IMG/VR virus record: IMGVR_UViG_3300046092_000004
Span: 1-25,301 of that record
Origin: a virus
Direction: 5' to 3' (one strand)
Length of the DNA stretch: 25,301 nt
Below, piece after piece: positions 1 through 6,778 of the stretch. A program made the position numbers and the translations under genes. Below the pieces are notes generated by a model. It made no database searches and was not told the DNA's origin. It saw only the letters and a program-made list of their open reading frames with translations. Numbering within the stretch: the first letter of the stretch is position 1; the number at the start of each line of letters is the position of its first letter.

Positions 1-12
1 AGTTTTGCCCAT
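1..12 (-). CDS. Start of a gene that leaves the window (only 4 codons visible)
   Basis: An ATG at 12-10 reads M-G-K-T before the window ends. It is preceded on the minus strand by GGAG about six bases upstream, a good Shine-Dalgarno site. It follows the Rz gene after a gap of about 57 bases and is the natural next gene of the operon. An endolysin has not been seen in the window and could be here, but four codons say nothing about function. A competing ATG at 64 opens a frame without an equally good ribosome site. Confidence 0.35.
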
Positions 13-69
13 GACAACTCCAGTGAAGTTGCCCTAAAGTAAACGAAATCAATGACAACAACATGAATC

Positions 70-552
70 TTAACGTGATTTGTTCAATGTTTCATAAACA
101 GTGTTGTAAGCATCAATGCAAGCATTCAGTTGCCTGATGGCTTTGTCTCCATCGTCTGTGATGGCGACAAGAGATTTAGCAGTCTCTCCGTCAAGTTCGG
201 CACTTGTTTGAACGCTATCTCTGGGCTCAGCGGGGGTATCTGTGGCGGTATGTACGGGGCAGACGGGGGCTTTGACAGGGAGCCGCAACCGCAAAGCACC
301 AGAGTCAATGTCAGCATTACGCTTTTGTTGAGCAAGTTTTGCATCTTGATTTGCCTTTTGAAGTTTGGTGGATTGGGTCTGAACAACAGTTATAAGGGCT
401 TGTTCCTTTACCCTAGCTTCAGCATTAAGGGCAGCAATCTCAAGTTGTTGACGAGCATTCTCATCCTCGCCACCCTTGTAATAACCGCCACCAAAAGCAC
501 CAACTACTGCCATCAAGATGCCCAACAGCACCCAAGGATTAAATAAACTCAT
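70..552 (-). CDS. Rz-like i-spanin (inner-membrane spanin subunit)
   Basis: The 160-residue protein has one N-terminal membrane segment (about residues 6-26, with GAFGGGYYKGG at its end). A charged, Ala/Gln/Lys-rich stretch follows at about 30-80 that should form a periplasmic coiled coil, and the C-terminal half carries a few cysteines. This N-in, C-out layout and length fit the Rz class, which together with an outer-membrane lipoprotein fuses the two membranes at the end of lysis. Support comes from a second gene nested in another frame that encodes a proline-rich lipoprotein (126-344), the classic Rz/Rz1 arrangement. The start overlaps the stop of the preceding holin-like gene as ATGA. Assignment rests on architecture rather than sequence identity. 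Confidence 0.8.
   Translation of the reverse strand: MSLFNPWVLLGILMAVVGAFGGGYYKGGEDENARQQLEIAALNAEARVKEQALITVVQTQSTKLQKANQDAKLAQQKRNADIDSGALRLRLPVKAPVCPVHTATDTPAEPRDSVQTSAELDGETAKSLVAITDDGDKAIRQLNACIDAYNTVYETLNKSR
126..344 (-). CDS. Rz1-like o-spanin lipoprotein, embedded in the Rz gene
   Basis: This 72-residue frame lies entirely inside the i-spanin gene in a different reading frame. It starts MQNLLNKS, has a hydrophobic stretch LTLTLVL and then the lipobox LCGC with the acylated Cys at about residue 20. The mature part is short (about 53 residues) and proline-rich (PPSAPYIPPQIPPLSP), as in lambda Rz1. The residue after the acylated Cys is Gly, which allows sorting to the outer membrane. 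The ATG at 344 was chosen because AAAGG lies about ten bases upstream. The frame stays open up to 386, but that longer N-terminus (MFRPNPPNFKRQIK) would put basic residues far ahead of the signal peptide. Confidence 0.82.
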   Translation of the reverse strand: MQNLLNKSVMLTLTLVLCGCGSLSKPPSAPYIPPQIPPLSPEIAFKQVPNLTERLLNLLSPSQTMETKPSGN

Positions 553-872
553 GGCTTTGGGGGTTCATCAGTATCAGTAGCTTCTGCTTTGGCTGTAGCT
601 GTAGCTATTGCCTTAACACCAGACCTACCAGCTACACCACCTAAAACACCAGTAATGAACACCATGATGGTGCTAATCTGCTGTGTGTACACCTTATCAA
701 TAGCCGCCATACTGCCATTCATGGGCTGTTGTACAAAAGAAACAGAGTACAGGAACATACCCATAGAAGCTAACAGAATGCTCACCAATACTACGATAAC
801 GAATGCCCATACCCTGACCTCAATCTCATCAGCAGTCAGTCTATTATTAGGTTTATATCCAATAGTTGCCAT
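549..872 (-). CDS. Holin-like small membrane protein
   Basis: The 107-residue product has two predicted membrane segments, about residues 22-45 (VWAFVIVVLVSILLASMGMF) and 66-82 (ISTIMVFITGVLGGVAG), and a charged C-terminal tail ending DTDEPPKP. A small two-TM protein directly before Rz/Rz1 fits a holin, the pore former that times lysis. Function is inferred from topology and context only. The ATG at 872 overlaps the preceding stop by one base (TGATG), and AGGAG lies eight bases upstream. A GTG one codon earlier (875) is also possible, which would give a two-start arrangement one residue apart. The gene ends in an ATGA overlap with Rz. Confidence 0.6.
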   Translation of the reverse strand: MATIGYKPNNRLTADEIEVRVWAFVIVVLVSILLASMGMFLYSVSFVQQPMNGSMAAIDKVYTQQISTIMVFITGVLGGVAGRSGVKAIATATAKAEATDTDEPPKP

Positions 873-1057
873 CACTTCTTCTCCTGTTCGGTTTTAACTA
901 ACATCTCTGGGCAAGTGCCAGAAGCGGTACAAATTGGGGGTTTGCATTCAGCATTAGACCAATTTAATGGGTCTTGGCAAGGATAGCGGTAGCGGTCATC
1001 ACAGCCAGCTAACAACACCAAAAGGATAGATAAGCCCCAAATACAGTAAATGTTCAT
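872..1057 (-). CDS. Small lipoprotein with a CDDRYRYPC motif
   Basis: The 61-residue protein has a signal peptide (ILLVLLAGC) with a clear lipobox LAGC, acylated Cys at about residue 19. The mature part is cysteine-rich and begins CDDRYRYPCQDP, followed by three more Cys. I recall similar short lipoproteins from environmental tailed phages, usually near lysis genes and of unknown role. Aspartate occupies the +2 position, which in enterobacteria keeps a lipoprotein in the inner membrane, so it may not be an outer-membrane spanin. It overlaps the upstream TM gene by ATGA (1054-1057) and the holin-like gene by one base. Confidence 0.75.
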   Translation of the reverse strand: MNIYCIWGLSILLVLLAGCDDRYRYPCQDPLNWSNAECKPPICTASGTCPEMLVKTEQEKK

Positions 1058-1332
1058 TTCTGCTTCTCTCTTTCAAGTTCTTTAATGACCTTTTGCACTT
1101 TTTCCTGCTGTTGTTTCGCTTCATGCTTGGCTTGCAATACATCCATGTACAACATACCCAAAATAGGCAACAGGAGTATGACAAGAATACAAGCAGCAAT
1201 CCATCCCACTACGTTCTCCCAATCTTGCTTACCAGACCTATTACCATCCATAGGTATATTAGGAATAGGAAAGCTACCAACAGGTATGCTTGTTTTTCTG
1301 CTAGGAGTCGCTCCCTTTCCTTTCGTAGCCAT
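1054..1332 (-). CDS. TM and coiled-coil membrane protein (spanin-like or other lysis accessory)
   Basis: The 92-residue product has a Pro/Gly-rich cytoplasmic N-tail, one TM segment at about 41-63 (VVGWIAACILVILLLPILGM) and a charged C-tail (QAKHEAKQQQEKVQK and onward) likely to be helical. This is an i-spanin-like layout, and it sits directly before a lipoprotein gene, but no further evidence supports that role. The first 41 codons overlap the end of the preceding gene in another frame (1209-1332, 124 bases). ATG 1332 has only a weak upstream GGGA. The alternative ATG at 1251 has no visible Shine-Dalgarno site and would cut the overlap to 43 bases. The start therefore remains uncertain. Confidence 0.6.
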   Translation of the reverse strand: MATKGKGATPSRKTSIPVGSFPIPNIPMDGNRSGKQDWENVVGWIAACILVILLLPILGMLYMDVLQAKHEAKQQQEKVQKVIKELEREKQK

Positions 1333-1898
1333 GATTCTGCATCCCGCATCTTCCTTGCTTTTGCTTGCTCCGCAGCAATGATGTCTCTCATGCTGAACAC
1401 TTCTGAATACAAAGCACCCATCTCAGGTGGAGATTGATAGACCATGCACTCTCTGATCTGAACTACCAACCTCTCCATCTCTTGCTGTGCCAAAACCCTG
1501 TTTAGGGCTTCTTCCATCAGGTTCACATCATCAGCAAAGACTACAGTCCTAGCCTTCTCCTCTGACTCCCTAATATGTGCTTCTAACTGTTCCTGTAGCT
1601 TGAAAAACTCACTCAGGCTCTTAACGATTTCAGCTTTGACTTGAGTTTCGTCAACAGCAACATAGTCAGACTTTTTAGCCCTTGCCACAGACTTTGCAGT
1701 TTCAGGCTTGGGACTACCGCCAAATAGTTTACGCAGAGTACCCCAAAATCCTTTAACCTCTTTGCCAATGGCAATAACTTCATTAGCAGTGTTCCTAATC
1801 TCGACAAAAGACTCTTTAGCTTGCTTGTAAAGGTCACAGCCAGCTTGGATATTTTTAACCAAGCCAGCCGCAAGAAGACAAATACTGATTGGATCAAT
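1209..1898 (-). CDS. C-terminally membrane-anchored protein, probable AUU start
   Basis: The reading frame gives about 229 residues from ATT at 1898, or 217 from TTG at 1862. It contains long charged helices (for example SLSEFFKLQEQLEAHIRESE) and ends with a strong TM segment, AYLLVAFLFLIYLWMVIGLV, followed by SKIGRT. I do not recognise a family with certainty. The ATT is favoured because AGGAG (1909-1905) lies six bases upstream and the added N-terminus (IDPISICLLAAGLVK) is hydrophobic and protein-like. The TTG at 1862 has no such site. No ATG or GTG is in frame near the beginning. The frame is the same as that of the upstream 535-aa gene, separated by one amber codon. It follows three ejection proteins and precedes the lysis genes. 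Confidence 0.7.
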   Translation of the reverse strand: MDPISICLLAAGLVKNIQAGCDLYKQAKESFVEIRNTANEVIAIGKEVKGFWGTLRKLFGGSPKPETAKSVARAKKSDYVAVDETQVKAEIVKSLSEFFKLQEQLEAHIRESEEKARTVVFADDVNLMEEALNRVLAQQEMERLVVQIRECMVYQSPPEMGALYSEVFSMRDIIAAEQAKARKMRDAESWLRKERERLLAEKQAYLLVAFLFLIYLWMVIGLVSKIGRT

Positions 1899-1907
1899 TT
1901 CAGTCTC

Positions 1908-3515
1908 CTATTGGGTCTGTGACTTTGACAACAGATTAAACATCAATGGATAGTCAAGTTCAGGGAATAGACCAGTAACCTTGCCAACTTGTCTTGAGCC
2001 TTTACCAGCCAAATAAGCAGCTTCACCAACTAATCTAGGTGAAGATGCGGCTAGATATGACAAACCAGCTGGAGTTGATGAAAACAATGAACCAACAGCA
2101 CCAGCCGCTGGAAGAGTTCCAACTGCTGTAATCCCTCTAGGAGTTACCTTGCTTAAAGCCTGACCAGCAAGTGCTGGCTTGATGGGTATGCCACCACCAA
2201 ATTGAGGTGATGTAGCTTCAAGTTGATTGACTAACTTAACTCGTTGTCCATAGTTTGTGCTTGCGTTATCACGCAAGACAGTTTGAAGTTTACGCAGTCC
2301 AGCATCAGCAGATGCTTTTTTACCTTGAGACAATGCTCTTTCAATCTCCCGAACTTGCTCTGCTGTATCAGCATAAGCCTTCATTGTGTCTGCATAAGTT
2401 GGGGCTTGCTTTTGAATGGTTGACTTTACAGAGTTGTAAATATCCCCAATGATTCCAGTTGAACTTTTTTGATTTATTGGAATATTTGACAAAACATCAT
2501 CATAGATTTTTTGCTTTAAAGCATCTAATGCTTCAGGCGTATGGAATTCTGCTGGATTTTTTGTTTTCCAATCATCAATAATTTTATTTGCTTTTGTAAG
2601 GTATCCAGCAGCATCCTCACTTCTTGCTACTCCTTTAAAGTAAACACGATCATTTGCTTTTTGCAATGCAGAATCAATGTCAGTAAAATTTAAAACAGAT
2701 TTATCTGCCTTAATGTTAACCATACCAGAGCGATATAAATTCTGTTGCTCTTGGATCATTGCTTGCAAGTTAGATTTTGTATCCTCAAGAACTTGAAGCT
2801 GGTCAGCAGTACCACGCAAGTTTTCTGTGAAAGACTTAGCCTTTACACCGCCTTCTTTGCCAGCTTTGTATGCTTCTTCAATAGCCATTGAGCCAGCACC
2901 TGTAGTCATTCCTAAAGTTGGAGCAACCGATTTAGATGCCAAGGCTATTGGTGCTGTTGCTATTCTTAAAGGGTCTGTAACCTTTGCGGCTGTTGTTAGA
3001 ACCTTGGATGCTGTACTTGCTTTAGGAACAAGACCAGCGCCACCAGTAAATACCAATGATGCGTCAGACAAAACGCCAGCAGGGTCAGTAGCTAATGCTC
3101 GTTTTGCACTCTCTACACTTCCATATCTGTTAAGCATAAAAGCACCAACTTGTTCAGCAGACTTCTCACCTTTAAGGCGCATTTGCTTTGCTAAGTCAGA
3201 CTCAAAGAAAGGCTCACCAAGAACCTTTGATGTAGCCCCAACAAATAAAGTTCCAATGTCACTAGCTGTTTTTATAGGGTCTGAAACAGCTTTGAAAACA
3301 TCAGTTGCCATGTTGTATAAAGAACTTGGGAAGTTTACAACTGCACCAGTCACGACTTCAGTTGTTGACAAAGGCTTTTGATTCTGTGCTGTTTGCACTT
3401 GGCTTGGTTGACTTGGTTGGCTTGATGGGGCTAAGCCTTGCTCACGCTCGTAAGCATCAATTTGTGCATCTGTGTACCCTGCCGCTTTAGCGGCTTGACG
3501 ATTAATGGTTGCCAT
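1908..3515 (-). CDS. Internal virion / ejection protein C
   Basis: The 535-residue protein is alanine- and lysine-rich. It opens with INRQAAKAAGYTDAQIDAY and a glutamine/serine linker (about 30-50), and is largely helical. A weakly hydrophobic Gly/Ala-rich part lies near 440-490 (GTLPAAGAVGSLF). Third of three consecutive large proteins after the tail genes, it matches the position of the ejection (pilot) proteins of podoviruses, which leave the head ahead of the DNA to form a conduit through the envelope. This function is inferred from order and composition. The gene ends in TAG at 1908-1910, and that TAG forms part of the Shine-Dalgarno sequence of the next gene. Its start lies three bases after the stop of the preceding gene. 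Confidence 0.7.
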   Translation of the reverse strand: MATINRQAAKAAGYTDAQIDAYEREQGLAPSSQPSQPSQVQTAQNQKPLSTTEVVTGAVVNFPSSLYNMATDVFKAVSDPIKTASDIGTLFVGATSKVLGEPFFESDLAKQMRLKGEKSAEQVGAFMLNRYGSVESAKRALATDPAGVLSDASLVFTGGAGLVPKASTASKVLTTAAKVTDPLRIATAPIALASKSVAPTLGMTTGAGSMAIEEAYKAGKEGGVKAKSFTENLRGTADQLQVLEDTKSNLQAMIQEQQNLYRSGMVNIKADKSVLNFTDIDSALQKANDRVYFKGVARSEDAAGYLTKANKIIDDWKTKNPAEFHTPEALDALKQKIYDDVLSNIPINQKSSTGIIGDIYNSVKSTIQKQAPTYADTMKAYADTAEQVREIERALSQGKKASADAGLRKLQTVLRDNASTNYGQRVKLVNQLEATSPQFGGGIPIKPALAGQALSKVTPRGITAVGTLPAAGAVGSLFSSTPAGLSYLAASSPRLVGEAAYLAGKGSRQVGKVTGLFPELDYPLMFNLLSKSQTQ

Positions 3516-3518
3516 GCT

Positions 3519-5102
3519 TTATCTCCTGCCGCCAGTTAAGTTATTTGGGTTTGTATTTACACCTTCAATCACAAAGCTAGACAAAGGTGGTATAGGTTTT
3601 AAAGCATCTAGTTGCGCCTTGCTAAAACCACCAACACGCAAAACTTTTTCTAACTTGTCATAGGCTTTAGAGGCTTCCTCTGCTTGTCTCCGCAAGTTCG
3701 CTTGAGCTTGAGCAGAGTCCATCCCTTTGGTGACCATTGCTTTGTCAAACTCAGCCTTCTCTGGCGCAGTCAAAGCCGCACCAAACAAATCGTTTCTGAC
3801 CTTGTTGACATTGTTTTGATAATTTTGCCACCATTGATATAAGGCAACACTTTTCTCATCACTTTGCTTGCCAGCCGCAAAAACTGCAATTTCGCCAATT
3901 GCATTAGTTCCATAACCAGCGTATTCTGGCTTAAAGGTGTCATAAAGACCAACAAGTTTGTCAACTCCCGTTGCTCTGTCTGCAAGTTTTGTTGAGTCGC
4001 CAAAGTTAACTGGCTTTCCATCTTTAGCTTTTTCAGCCTCACTTCTTGCTTGTTCAATTTTGAGTTGAACCATTTGAACATTCAAATCTCTAAGAACATT
4101 GCTTGTGGCTCTTGACTGATCTCTAGCACTCTTATCAGACTCATATCTTTGAGCATCGCTATTTAACTTTGTCAATTTTTCCAGCAATGCATTTTGATCT
4201 TCAAAATCAAGATTTACAAAGTTTTTGGAAACTTGGTTAGCGTAAGGCAATATCGTTGGATGAATTGCCTTGCTAGTAATCAATGATTGAATTGCATTGT
4301 CAGATGAAACTGTTTGTGCTGGCTGACCTTCTGGCGTAATAAGTTTCCATGTTCCAGATGGAGTTCTTTCAAGTAGTTTTTCACGATTTTTAAGTTCCCT
4401 TGTTTCAGGTGCAAACTGCTTAAGAATTGCACGACCAGCAAGAGTTGTTGACAGTTTCTTTTCAATTTCAGGATCACGAGTTCCATCTTCTTTAAAAAGA
4501 CCTTTAGCAAGGTTTTCAACCTGTTGAGACTCAAGTCCTTTAGATGCTTTAAGACGTTGCTCAATAATGTCAGTACCAATCTTTCCATAACCCAACAAAT
4601 TGTTGTAAACAGTCTCATCAACAGTGCCATCTTCCTTAACAAGACCTTTAGACAACTCAAGAGCATTGGCTTGTAATCCACGATTCTGCATTCCAATACC
4701 ACGCTCAAGCAACGCTTGTTCACGCTCAAAGCCACGAGCCTGTGCAACAGCAGATTGTTCTCTCACCTTCATCATCTCATTACGCAACAGGAAAGCAGCT
4801 TCTTGATCTCCACCCCGTAATGCGGCTTCAATGGCTTGAGGATAGGTGTCAGGGTTGCTAGGGTCAATCATCCCAATCAATTGCTGACGCTGAGTAATCT
4901 TTTGAAGCATAGGGTCTCGACCACCCAAAGCACCGCCAATAGCACCAGCTAATTGTTGACCAGCACTATAGAAGCCATAGTCAGCTTTTGCTCTTGGGTC
5001 AAGATTTGCATATTGAATCGCTTGAGCCTCTTGCAGTTGACGTTGAGACTGTTGATACTGCTCTGGAGTAGTAAATAAACCGAGAAATGCTGAGTCTGCC
5101 AT
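3519..5102 (-). CDS. Internal virion / ejection protein B
   Basis: The 527-residue protein starts DSAFLGLFTTPEQYQQSQ. It is rich in Gln, Ala, Lys and Glu, with long predicted helical stretches (for example around residues 110-210 and 310-370) and a short Gly/Ala-rich segment, AGAIGGALGG, near 50-60. It contains no enzymatic motif I can recognise. Lying between two other large proteins of the same general type, it is best read as a member of the set of proteins ejected with the DNA. It could instead be an internal core protein that stays in the head. Start and stop are close to its neighbours (gap of nine bases upstream, three downstream). Confidence 0.68.
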   Translation of the reverse strand: MADSAFLGLFTTPEQYQQSQRQLQEAQAIQYANLDPRAKADYGFYSAGQQLAGAIGGALGGRDPMLQKITQRQQLIGMIDPSNPDTYPQAIEAALRGGDQEAAFLLRNEMMKVREQSAVAQARGFEREQALLERGIGMQNRGLQANALELSKGLVKEDGTVDETVYNNLLGYGKIGTDIIEQRLKASKGLESQQVENLAKGLFKEDGTRDPEIEKKLSTTLAGRAILKQFAPETRELKNREKLLERTPSGTWKLITPEGQPAQTVSSDNAIQSLITSKAIHPTILPYANQVSKNFVNLDFEDQNALLEKLTKLNSDAQRYESDKSARDQSRATSNVLRDLNVQMVQLKIEQARSEAEKAKDGKPVNFGDSTKLADRATGVDKLVGLYDTFKPEYAGYGTNAIGEIAVFAAGKQSDEKSVALYQWWQNYQNNVNKVRNDLFGAALTAPEKAEFDKAMVTKGMDSAQAQANLRRQAEEASKAYDKLEKVLRVGGFSKAQLDALKPIPPLSSFVIEGVNTNPNNLTGGRR

Positions 5103-5111
5103 GATTATTCC

Positions 5112-6164
5112 TTAGTAGTATTCGCCCATGATACGTTCCATTTCTGATGGACTTGCGCCACTATAAAATGGATTTGCAGATGCAGGAAGTGCGCCTTCAA
5201 TATTTCTGTTCATTGTGTAATTCTCAAATCCAGATTGCAGTCTTGGGTCTTTAGATGCAGCTTGCAACAAACCACCTAAAGGACTACTTCCTTGACCACC
5301 TTGTTGAGTTCGTGCCGCATTGATACCACCACCATATAAGAATTGACCAACATTAGCACCAGCAGTGGAGGCTCTATTTCCCAACTCTGAGCCTAATCTC
5401 AATGATTCTTGTCCAAGCCCCTCAATTGCTTGACCAGAACCCAAATAACTTGTAAATGGACTCAATGCGCCAACTTGACCAGTTTGATACTGATTCAACA
5501 TATTTGCACCAGTACCAAACAAGCCAGCACCAAACGCAACATTGCGTTGTCCAGCTTCCTGTGCTTGTGTCGCCAACTGAGCATCCTGTTGAGCCATAGC
5601 GTTGTAATAGGCTTCTAATTCAGGTGTAGTAGCACCTAATCCTGCCGCACCACTTGGGCGCATACCTGTAGCACCTACAGACAATCCACCACGACCTTGT
5701 TGGAACAACTGGTTCTGCAACTGAGCCATCTGACGTTCACGGCTAGGCGCAAGCAAATCCTGTTGTCTACTCATGTATTGAGCCGCAACATCTTGAGGAC
5801 TCTGTGCAAGGTACTGCTGACCCAAGCCAAACAATCCACCAGCCGCCTGAGACAAAGGTTGATATTGTTGTTGCGCTCCTTCAGCTTGCGTTAAAGCACG
5901 ACCTGTAAGAGCCGACAAACGATCTTGATAGGCTTTTAACTCAGGACTGACGTTATAGCCAGCACCAGTTAAGTAACCTTCAGGAGACATTTGAAAGTTA
6001 GAACTACCAAAGCGTGTAGTGACTCCAACAGGGCGAAACTTAGCCGCTTCAGCCGCTAATCTAGCAGCCTCAAGTTGAGCCGCAGCAGATGTGTTTGCCG
6101 CTGACTCTGTAGCAGACGCTTGCTCTTGCGCCCCAATAAAACTAAGTACTGCACCAATAGGCAT
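5112..6164 (-). CDS. Internal virion / ejection protein A
   Basis: The 350-residue protein has a short hydrophobic start (PIGAVLSFIGA) followed by an Ala/Gln-rich helical part (about 12-45). The middle is Gly/Gln/Ala-rich and of low complexity (AGGLFGLGQQYLAQS, LFQQGRGGLSVGATG). Many environmental podoviruses carry a protein of this composition as the first of the internal virion proteins. The assignment follows from that composition and from its place just before two larger proteins of the same class. The ATG at 6164 lies one base from the stop of the cupin gene. No catalytic motif is seen, so a lytic transglycosylase activity like that of some ejection proteins is not supported. Confidence 0.65.
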   Translation of the reverse strand: MPIGAVLSFIGAQEQASATESAANTSAAAQLEAARLAAEAAKFRPVGVTTRFGSSNFQMSPEGYLTGAGYNVSPELKAYQDRLSALTGRALTQAEGAQQQYQPLSQAAGGLFGLGQQYLAQSPQDVAAQYMSRQQDLLAPSRERQMAQLQNQLFQQGRGGLSVGATGMRPSGAAGLGATTPELEAYYNAMAQQDAQLATQAQEAGQRNVAFGAGLFGTGANMLNQYQTGQVGALSPFTSYLGSGQAIEGLGQESLRLGSELGNRASTAGANVGQFLYGGGINAARTQQGGQGSSPLGGLLQAASKDPRLQSGFENYTMNRNIEGALPASANPFYSGASPSEMERIMGEYY

Positions 6165-6165
6165 A

Positions 6166-6462
6166 TCAATCTCCCTTAATTAAAATTTCATCCACTTTAG
6201 ACGGGTCTTTCTCGTCTGTGGCATGAATACAAAACCAAACACAATCAGTAATTGCCTTAACGCCGTGAATCAATCCAGCCTTAATCTCTAAACAAGCAGG
6301 AGCAGTCACAATATCAATCTCATCACCACGCAACACAGCAACCTTACCTTCAGCCAAAATAGACAAATGACTAAAGTTATGGGTGTGCTTTAAGATGGCT
6401 ACACCAGCAGGAAACCTAGCTTCCTTTGCATACAGTCCATCAGAAAAGTGGTGTGTAATCAT
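6166..6462 (-). CDS. Single-domain cupin protein
   Basis: The 98-residue product shows the cupin pattern. Metal-ligand candidates H26, H28 and H32 lie in KHTHNFSHLSIL, followed by the strand EGKVAVLRGDEIDIVTAP and a second-motif histidine at H66 (AGLIHGVKA). It fills a whole small beta-barrel and carries no other domain. Similar stand-alone cupins occur in the tail region of environmental phages, but their substrate is unknown and I infer none. It might be a structural barrel near the fibre rather than an enzyme. It lies four bases after the preceding gene and one base before the ejection genes, so it is expressed with virion proteins. Confidence 0.75.
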   Translation of the reverse strand: MITHHFSDGLYAKEARFPAGVAILKHTHNFSHLSILAEGKVAVLRGDEIDIVTAPACLEIKAGLIHGVKAITDCVWFCIHATDEKDPSKVDEILIKGD

Positions 6463-6466
6463 AGAT

Positions 6467-6778
6467 TTACCAAGGCAATGGCGTGTTCTGAGGCGTAACA
6501 GGCGGCGTAATCATGGAGTTGAGTTGACCTTGTACGCATTCTTGGGCATTCAGCATATCTTGAGGAGAAATCCAGCCAACAACGATTTCAGGGGTTAGCT
6601 GGTCGTATGGTGTGACAGCCCCAACTTGCTCAGATGAGTCAAAGTGAGTTATTCCCCGCACAGATGATGTGAAGCCGCTATCAACACCAACGAGTTCCCA
6701 TAACATACTGACAACATAATTTGGATCAGGTTGCTGTATGGTGTTCATCACAAGGATTGTGGTTGTAAAGGTTGTCAT
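6467..6778 (-). CDS. Small fibre-associated phage protein
   Basis: The 103-residue product begins TTFTTTILVMNTIQQPD. A beta-rich part follows (MLWELVGVDSGFTSSVRG), then a conserved-looking segment, TPYDQLTPEIVVGWI, and it ends in proline-rich PPVTPQNTPLPW. I recall short proteins with this central pattern (Thr-Pro-Tyr-x-x-Leu-Thr-x-x-x-Val-x-x-Trp) directly after tail-fibre genes in many phages, without a proven function. It overlaps the end of the fibre gene by ATGA (6775-6778), which implies translational coupling. Candidates are a fibre chaperone or a virion accessory, but neither can be shown here. Confidence 0.65.
   Translation of the reverse strand: MTTFTTTILVMNTIQQPDPNYVVSMLWELVGVDSGFTSSVRGITHFDSSEQVGAVTPYDQLTPEIVVGWISPQDMLNAQECVQGQLNSMITPPVTPQNTPLPW

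Noticed and set aside
1613-1897. TTG-started 94-codon frame (MIQSVFVFLRL) after the same Shine-Dalgarno as the AUU start
   Set aside because: The product is a Leu/Lys-rich shadow of the 229-aa protein, while the competing frame continues for 229 codons to a plausible TM anchor. It remains a minor possibility.
2827-3381. Plus-strand 184-codon open frame opposite ejection protein C
   Set aside because: Shadow of an Ala-rich gene; no ribosome site and the minus-strand protein is clearly the coding one.
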